Below are positions 1 to 5,270 of a stretch of DNA of 5,270 nucleotides, piece after piece (the first letter of the stretch is position 1; each line of letters opens with the position of its first letter). Source of the stretch: Actinomycetes bacterium (lineage in GTDB: Bacteria; Actinomycetota; Acidimicrobiia; Acidimicrobiales; Ilumatobacteraceae); assembly GCA_023417265.1 (NCBI GenBank), contig JAEZFY010000264.1:1-5270 (forward strand), given 5' to 3'. A model generated the notes under the pieces. It had not been told where the DNA came from, did no database searches, and saw only the letters and a list, made by a program, of their open reading frames with translations. The position numbers and the translations under genes were made by a program.

Positions 1-628
1 GTCCAGTGCACCGAGCGTTCGCTGTCGCCGTCACGCCACGCCCGCACACCGTCGGTGTCGCCGGCCTGGGCCCCGGAACGGCCCGGGCGCTCGCCGTCGT
101 CGGCCGCCGCGTATGGCACGACCTCGACCGGCCCGGCACCGGGCTGCGGGGCGACGAGGTGCGGGTCGATCGGCACGGTGAAGCTGCGCCGCCACCACAC
201 CAGTCCGAGCGCGCCGGCGCCGCGCACGCGCACGGTGAGCCGGGTCACTTCGCCGCGTCGCGGGAACACCGCCTGGAGCGGCAGCCCGGACCACCCGGCG
301 GCGACGCGCGCCGCCCCGGCAGACACGTCGATCCATACCGGGCGGCGGCTCGCTGCGGCGAGGTCGACCACGATCGGTACGGCCATCCCGGCGACCGACT
401 CGGGCGGCAGCGCCACCCCGATGACGCGCACCGCGCGCACCGTGCGCCACCCGCCGGCGGCGACGACGAGCGCCGTCGCCACCCCGGCGGCGAGCACGAT
501 CACGACCGGCGTCGCCCCGGTGAGACGGGCGACGGCAAGGCCACCCAGCCAGGCCAGCACGAACCCGGCGACGCCGGGCGCGGTACCGGCCGGCCGCACC
601 GAACCGCGCCCGCGCGAACCCGGGCCGG

Positions 629-632
<4 letters not shown>
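1..632 (-). CDS. DUF58 domain-containing membrane protein, C-terminus beyond the window
   Basis: This open frame of 210 codons starts at GTG (632-630) and runs off the left edge. Residues about 18-37 and 41-60 are two hydrophobic stretches separated by a few residues, as expected for the N-terminal membrane hairpin of DUF58 proteins. A beta-rich region follows, with RGEVTRLTVRVRG (126-138) and GALGLVWWRRSF (140-151), resembling the family's 'RG-x-y-x-l-x-DPfGL' segment. Residues 195-210 (GVRAWRDGDSERSVHW) match the DUF58 signature R-x-[YW]-R-x-GD-x-x-R-x-[IV]-H-W, which is the main basis for the call. The GTG overlaps the stop of the upstream MoxR gene (GTGA, 4 nt), so translation is probably coupled. 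MoxR and DUF58 genes are typical partners, but the molecular role of DUF58 proteins is not settled; envelope or complex-assembly roles have been proposed. The frame has few ATG codons and its start is GTG, so an ATG-only search would miss it. The family call is secure; the exact role is unknown. Confidence 0.88.
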
Positions 633-1597
<965 letters not shown>

Positions 1598-1661
1598 GCT
1601 TCCAGATCATCGGAATCCGCGGGCACCGGCTGAAACGCGACTGCCCGCTACGTTCGCGGCC
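1598..1661. promoter_or_regulatory. Divergent intergenic region between moxR-DUF58 and the acyl-CoA dehydrogenase gene
   Basis: These 64 bases are the only non-coding DNA between two oppositely oriented genes, so they should hold the start sites for both transcription units. On the plus strand a TANNNT element lies at 1649-1654 (separate entry). On the minus strand GATGAT (1611-1606) matches 4 of 6 bases of the TATAAT consensus and lies 8 bases before the MoxR ATG; no good -35 hexamer precedes it, so this second promoter is weakly supported. I see no convincing inverted repeat that would serve as an operator. Promoter function is inferred from gene orientation, not observed. Confidence 0.55.
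1649..1654 (+). promoter_or_regulatory. Putative -10 element of a leaderless promoter for the acyl-CoA dehydrogenase gene
   Basis: TACGTT fits the TANNNT -10 pattern of actinobacterial promoters. Exactly 7 bases (1655-1661) separate it from the GTG at 1662, so transcription would begin at or next to the start codon. There is no Shine-Dalgarno-like purine run upstream of that GTG, which is what a leaderless message would show. No canonical -35 box is visible at 16-19 bases; CTGAAA at 1630-1635 is too close (13-base spacer). Single-motif evidence, so moderate confidence. Confidence 0.45.
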
Positions 1662-2900
1662 GTGGACTTCGACCTCCCCGCCGACGATCACCCGCGCCGC
1701 CGCTGGATGCGCGAGTGGCTGGCCGAACACCCGAGTCCCACCAATGCCGACCTCCACGCAGCCGGGCTGATCGTCCCCCACTGGCCCGCCCCGTTCGGGC
1801 TCGGCGCCGACCCGATCGACCAGCTGATCATCGACGAGGAGCTGCGCCGCGCCCGGGTGGGGCGCACGTCGACCGCCACCAACGCGATCGGTGTCGGCTG
1901 GGCCGCCCCGACGATCTACCTGGCGGGGTCGGACTGGCAGAAGCAACGCTTCCTCGACCCGATCTTCCGCGGCGACGAGATCTGGTGCCAGCTGTTCAGC
2001 GAGCCCGACGCCGGCAGCGACCTGGCGTCGCTCGCCACCCGCGCCGCGCGCGACGGCGACGAGTACGTCATCAACGGTTCGAAGATCTGGTCGAGCGGGG
2101 CGCACCACGCCCAGTTCGGCATTTTGATCGCGCGCACCGACCCCGACCTCCCCAAGCACAAGGGGCTGTCGTACTTCATCCTCCCCATGGATCAGCCCGG
2201 TGTCACGCTCCAGCCGATCGTCGACATGACCGGCGCGCACTCGTTCAACCAGACGTTCTTCGACAACGTCCGACTGCCCGCCAAGTACCTGGTCGGCGCC
2301 GAGGGCGACGGGTGGCGGCTCGCCAAGGTCACGCTCGCCAACGAACGCGTGTCGCTCTCGTCCGGCGGCGCCCTGTGGGGCGTCGGGCCGTCGGCCGACG
2401 ACCTGCTCGCCCTGGTGCGCCAGGCCGGCGGCCTGCCCGACCCGCTCGCCCGCCAAGCCGCGGCACGTCTGTACATCGAGGGCGAGGTGCTCCGGCTCGG
2501 CCGCCTGCGCACGCTCAGCGCCCGGCTCCAGGGCCGCACTCCCGGGCCCGAGGCGTCGGTGCAGAAGATCCTCGGCGACGAGCACGGCCAGCACGTGATG
2601 GAGTTCGCCAAGCAGCTTGCCGGGCCGGCCGGGATGCTCGTCGGCTCGGGGCCGGCGGGGGCGCTGCGCGAGGGCGCCGGGGTGGGGCCCACCGAGAACA
2701 CGTTGCGCAACGACGAGTTCGCCGACGTCGATCCGATCTGGCACTACGGCTACATGTTCGCTCCCGCGCTCACCGTCGGCGGCGGCACGTTCGCGGTGCA
2801 ACGCAACATCGTCGCCGAGCACGTGCTCGGCCTCCCCCGCGAGCCCGACGTCGAGCGCGGCCTCACCTGGAAACAGACGCGGGCGCGCACGCCCGGCTGA
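1662..2900 (+). CDS. Acyl-CoA dehydrogenase family protein (FadE-like flavoenzyme)
   Basis: A 412-residue protein, normal for the family. Acyl-CoA dehydrogenases use FAD to form the alpha,beta double bond of an acyl-CoA in the cytosol. The mid-domain signature WCQLFSEPDAGSDLASLATRA (108-128) is followed by GDEYVINGSKIWSSGAHHAQF (132-152), the flavin/substrate region. The C-terminal part contains the Q-K-x-L-x-D-E helix and GGGTFAVQRNIVAEHVLGLP near 373-392. Position 374, where medium-chain enzymes carry the catalytic Glu of the 'YEGT' motif, is Gly. This GGGT form is, from memory, common in actinobacterial FadE-type paralogues; the base may lie elsewhere or in a partner subunit. I chose GTG 1662 because conserved-looking sequence begins there (VDFDLPADDHPRR), no ribosome-binding site is needed if leaderless, and an in-frame ATG at 1596 would add 22 residues without family character and overlap the MoxR start. 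The substrate is unknown. It precedes mutA by 48 bases, suggesting linked acyl-CoA or propionate catabolism. Confidence 0.93.
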   Translation: MDFDLPADDHPRRRWMREWLAEHPSPTNADLHAAGLIVPHWPAPFGLGADPIDQLIIDEELRRARVGRTSTATNAIGVGWAAPTIYLAGSDWQKQRFLDPIFRGDEIWCQLFSEPDAGSDLASLATRAARDGDEYVINGSKIWSSGAHHAQFGILIARTDPDLPKHKGLSYFILPMDQPGVTLQPIVDMTGAHSFNQTFFDNVRLPAKYLVGAEGDGWRLAKVTLANERVSLSSGGALWGVGPSADDLLALVRQAGGLPDPLARQAAARLYIEGEVLRLGRLRTLSARLQGRTPGPEASVQKILGDEHGQHVMEFAKQLAGPAGMLVGSGPAGALREGAGVGPTENTLRNDEFADVDPIWHYGYMFAPALTVGGGTFAVQRNIVAEHVLGLPREPDVERGLTWKQTRARTPG

Positions 2901-2910
2901 GCACGCCCGC

Positions 2911-2940
2911 TTGGCCGGTCTGCGAGGCAACGGGAAGAAT
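2911..2940 (+). promoter_or_regulatory. Possible weak promoter ahead of mutA
   Basis: TTGGCC (2911-2916) matches 4 of 6 bases of TTGACA, and after an 18-base spacer AAGAAT (2935-2940) matches 4 of 6 bases of TATAAT. The end of the -10 lies 8 bases before the mutA ATG, again consistent with a leaderless or very short-leader transcript. The purine run GGGAAG (2932-2937) could instead be a Shine-Dalgarno placed 11 bases from the ATG, slightly far. Either reading is possible in this 48-base gap, and mutA may simply be co-transcribed with the upstream dehydrogenase gene. Confidence 0.25.
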
Positions 2941-2948
2941 GGCCGGCG

Positions 2949-4676
2949 ATGAGCACAGCCCTCTCACTCGCGGGCGACTTCCCCGCCACGACCGATGCCG
3001 AGTGGCGGGCGGCCGTGCGCGGCGTGGTCCTCAAGGGCCGTCCGGATGCCGACGACCGCGAGTTCGCCGCCGCGTTCGCCCGCCAACTCGTCACCACCAC
3101 GGCTGACCGGCTCGAGATCCAACCGCTGTACACAGAGGGGCCGACGCCCGACGCGGCGACACGCGGCGCGCGCACCGGCCCGTGGGAGATCCGCCAACGG
3201 GTCGCCGACGACGGCGCCCTGAGCGAACTGGAGAACGGTGCGACCGGGCTGCTGGTCGACGTCGACACCCCCGCCCGGCTGGCCGCTGCGCTCGCCGGGG
3301 TGCACCTCGAGATGGTGCCCGTCACACTCGCCGACGGCGCCCTGGCGGGTGCGCTGATCGACCTCTGGGATGCGGCGCAGACGCCGTTGCGCGAGCGCGC
3401 CGGCACGCTCGGCGTCGATCCGATCGGTGCGTGGGCGCGTGCCGGTGGCACCGCAGATCTCGCCGCCGCCCGCGCCGCCGCCGGCGAGTTGCTCGAGCGT
3501 GTCGCCGGACACCCGGATGCGGTTCGGGCGCTCGTGGCCGACGGCACCCTGTGGCACGGCGCCGGGGCCACACCGGCACAAGAGTTGGCGTGGACGATCG
3601 CCGCCGGGGCCGACTACGTGCGCACGTTCGGCGACGCCGCCGCCGAGCGGATCGAGCTGCGCTGGGCGGCTGACGCCGACCAGTTCATGACGATCGCCAA
3701 GCTGCGCGCGGCGCGCCAGCTATGGGCGCGGGCTGCCGGCTCGGGCCCCGGGTTCCACCACGCCGAAACGTCGCGGGCGATGCTCACCCGCTACGACACG
3801 TGGACCAACGCGCTGCGCTCGACGATCGCCTGCTTCGCCGCCGGCGTCGGTGGTGCCGACGCCGTCACCGTGTGGCCGCACGACGCGCTCGTCGTCGCCG
3901 GCGGGTCGCCGCTCGGCCGGCGGATCGCCCGCAACACGCAGACGATCCTGCAGTCCGAGGCGCACCTGTGGCGCGTCGCCGACATGGCCGGCGGGGCGTG
4001 GTTCGTCGAGACGTTGACCGACCAGTTGGCCGCCGCGGCGTGGGCCGAACTGACCCGGATCGAGGAGCTCGGCGGGTTGGTCGCGGCGATCGAGCAGGGC
4101 GCCGTCCACGCCGCGCTCGACGACGTGCTGCGGGCGCGGGCGACTCGGGTCGCCACGCGGCGCCAGCCGCTGACCGGCCTGTCGGAGTTCCCCGACATCG
4201 CCGAGCAGCCCCCGCCTGCCGTCACAGACGCGGCGTCGACCGACACGCCGACACCGTTCCGGCCGTTCGCGCTGGTCCGGCTGGCGCAGGAGTTCGAGGA
4301 CCAACGCTCCCGCGCCGACCAGCACTGGCGGCGCACCGGCGCGCGACCGACGGTGTACCTCGCCACGCTCGGCACCGCCGCCCAGTTCACGGCCCGGGCG
4401 ACGTTCGCCAAGAACCTGTTCGAAGCCGGCGGCATCGCCACGGTCAGCGGCCCGGTGGCGGCGTTCACCGGCGGCGTCGCGTGCCTGTGCGCGTCCGATC
4501 CGGTGTATGCCGAACTTGGCGCGGCGGCGGCGGCCAAGCTGCGTGCTGCCGGAGCCCGCCGGATCTACGTCGCCGGGCGCAAGCTCGACCTGCCCGGCGT
4601 CGACGAAGGGGTCGGCGTCGGCTCCGACGTGCTCGACGTGTTGTCGCGGGCGCTCGACTCGCTGGGGGTCAACTGA
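2949..4676 (+). CDS. mutA: Methylmalonyl-CoA mutase small (beta) subunit
   Basis: A 575-residue protein that forms the non-catalytic half of the adenosylcobalamin-dependent heterodimer converting (R)-methylmalonyl-CoA to succinyl-CoA in the cytosol. The barrel-like N-terminal domain (about 40-400) includes PLYTEG near residue 60, TRYDTWTNALRSTIACFAAG (280-299), then GVGGADAVTVWPHD and RNTQTILQSEAHLWRVADMAGG, all family-typical. GLSEFPDIAE (410-419) matches the usual 'G-x-SEFP' linker of this subunit. The C-terminal domain (467-575, starting PTVYLATLGTAAQF) is a Rossmann-like fold related to the B12-binding domain, but at the place of the DxHxxG cobalt-ligand motif it has TLGTAAQF, so it should not bind cobalamin; this loss is normal for MutA. 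Propionibacterium MutA is about 638 residues, so this one is somewhat compact. ATG 2949 is the first in-frame start after the upstream stop. The stop TGA shares its last A with the ATG of mutB (TGATG), indicating translational coupling and matched subunit output. Confidence 0.95.
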   Translation: MSTALSLAGDFPATTDAEWRAAVRGVVLKGRPDADDREFAAAFARQLVTTTADRLEIQPLYTEGPTPDAATRGARTGPWEIRQRVADDGALSELENGATGLLVDVDTPARLAAALAGVHLEMVPVTLADGALAGALIDLWDAAQTPLRERAGTLGVDPIGAWARAGGTADLAAARAAAGELLERVAGHPDAVRALVADGTLWHGAGATPAQELAWTIAAGADYVRTFGDAAAERIELRWAADADQFMTIAKLRAARQLWARAAGSGPGFHHAETSRAMLTRYDTWTNALRSTIACFAAGVGGADAVTVWPHDALVVAGGSPLGRRIARNTQTILQSEAHLWRVADMAGGAWFVETLTDQLAAAAWAELTRIEELGGLVAAIEQGAVHAALDDVLRARATRVATRRQPLTGLSEFPDIAEQPPPAVTDAASTDTPTPFRPFALVRLAQEFEDQRSRADQHWRRTGARPTVYLATLGTAAQFTARATFAKNLFEAGGIATVSGPVAAFTGGVACLCASDPVYAELGAAAAAKLRAAGARRIYVAGRKLDLPGVDEGVGVGSDVLDVLSRALDSLGVN

Positions 4677-5270
4677 TGAGCATCTCCGAAATCGGCGGCG
4701 ACTGGGTGACCCCGGAAGGCATCGTCGTCAAGCCGCGCTACACCGCGGCCGACCTCGACGGGCTCGACTTCCTCGGCACGTACCCGGGCCTCGTGCCGTA
4801 CCTGCGCGGGCCGTACCCCACGATGTACGTGAACCAGCCGTGGACGATCCGCCAGTACGCCGGCTTCTCCACCGCCGAGGAATCGAACGCGTTCTACCGG
4901 CGCAACCTGGCGGCCGGGCAGAAGGGCCTGTCGGTCGCGTTCGACCTGGCCACCCACCGCGGTTACGACTCCGATCACCCGCGCGTCGCCGGCGACGTCG
5001 GCATGGCGGGAGTGGCGATCGACTCGATCCTCGACATGCGCCAACTGTTCGATGGCATCCCGCTCGACCAGATGAGCGTGTCGATGACCATGAACGGCGC
5101 CGTGCTCCCAGTGCTGGCGCTGTACATCGTCGCCGCCGAGGAGCAGGGCGTCGAGCACCGGCAACTCACGGGCACGATCCAGAACGACGTGCTCAAGGAG
5201 TTCATGGTCCGCAACACGTACATCTATCCGCCCGAGCCGTCGATGCGGATCATCTCCGACATCTTCACGT
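4676..5270 (+). CDS. mutB: Methylmalonyl-CoA mutase large (alpha, catalytic) subunit, N-terminal 198 residues
   Basis: The gene starts at ATG 4676-4678, overlapping the mutA stop by one base, and is open to the right edge. A GGGGGT run at 4664-4669 is a weak ribosome-binding candidate. The N-terminus reads MSISEIGGDWVTPEGIVVKP, then RGPYPTMYVNQPWTIRQYAG (44-63), AAGQKGLSVAFDLATHRGYD (71-90), MSVSMTMNGAVLPVLALYIV and IQNDVLKEFMVRNTYIYPPE, nearly identical to the catalytic-subunit barrel. By alignment with Propionibacterium shermanii MutB (offset 28), active-site Tyr89 is Tyr61 and carboxylate-binding Arg207 is Arg179; both are kept. His244 and the C-terminal cobalamin domain with DxHxxG lie outside the window. 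The CoA-contacting Arg82 position is Gln54 here. About 27 residues of N-terminal arm present in the P. shermanii protein are missing. Isobutyryl-CoA, hydroxyacyl-CoA and ethylmalonyl-CoA mutases are unlikely because their equivalents of the WTIRQYAG and FDLATHRGYD segments differ. Confidence 0.96.
   Translation, partial: MSISEIGGDWVTPEGIVVKPRYTAADLDGLDFLGTYPGLVPYLRGPYPTMYVNQPWTIRQYAGFSTAEESNAFYRRNLAAGQKGLSVAFDLATHRGYDSDHPRVAGDVGMAGVAIDSILDMRQLFDGIPLDQMSVSMTMNGAVLPVLALYIVAAEEQGVEHRQLTGTIQNDVLKEFMVRNTYIYPPEPSMRIISDIFT

Noticed and set aside
2880..2895. 6-bp perfect hairpin (CGGGCG, loop CGCA, CGCCCG) at the end of the dehydrogenase gene as a terminator
   Set aside because: It lies before the stop codon, is short, and has no T-run after it; such stems are expected by chance at this GC content.
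2912..2946. Direct repeat TGGCCGG (2912-2918 and 2940-2946) upstream of mutA as an operator
   Set aside because: Seven bases of GC-rich sequence repeated once at a 28-base interval is not strong enough to separate from chance.
2750..3581. Minus-strand open frames across the dehydrogenase/mutA junction
   Set aside because: They cross the ends of two well-supported genes on the other strand and read as Ser/Ala/Arg-rich low-complexity sequence.
4347..4400. Missing DxHxxG cobalamin motif in MutA as inactivation
   Set aside because: The small subunit of heterodimeric methylmalonyl-CoA mutase normally lacks cobalamin-binding residues; the large subunit carries them.

Overview
The window is GC-rich (clearly above 65% by eye, with G/C at most third codon positions) and uses GTG as well as ATG starts. 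It looks chromosomal and bacterial. The gene content (MoxR-DUF58 pair, an FadE-like acyl-CoA dehydrogenase, a two-subunit methylmalonyl-CoA mutase) and the large-subunit motif MYVNQPWTIRQYAG point to Actinomycetota. An Acidimicrobiia-type lineage is my guess, not something the sequence proves. I see no mobile element, CRISPR array, rRNA or tRNA.

Layout: the left third (1-1597) is transcribed leftwards. A MoxR-type AAA+ ATPase (629-1597) is followed, with a 4-nt stop/start overlap, by a GTG-started DUF58 membrane protein that runs off the left edge (1-632). A 64-bp divergent intergenic region (1598-1661) separates this pair from rightward genes: an acyl-CoA dehydrogenase (1662-2900), a 48-bp gap, the small subunit of methylmalonyl-CoA mutase (2949-4676), and the large catalytic subunit, which overlaps it by one base and runs off the right edge (4676-5270).

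Functionally there are two unrelated modules. The MoxR/DUF58 pair belongs to a widespread but poorly defined family of ATPase-plus-membrane-protein systems, often continued by transglutaminase-like or VWA proteins. The rightward module is acyl-CoA catabolism: the dehydrogenase would oxidise an unknown acyl-CoA, and MutA/MutB isomerise (R)-methylmalonyl-CoA to succinyl-CoA, the last step of propionyl-CoA use. Whether the dehydrogenase substrate actually yields propionyl-CoA is inference.

Nothing here amounts to a new system. The observations most worth a second look are an apparently leaderless promoter that fixes the dehydrogenase start at a GTG, the glycine at the usual catalytic-glutamate site of that dehydrogenase, and the Arg-to-Gln change and missing N-terminal arm in the MutB fragment.
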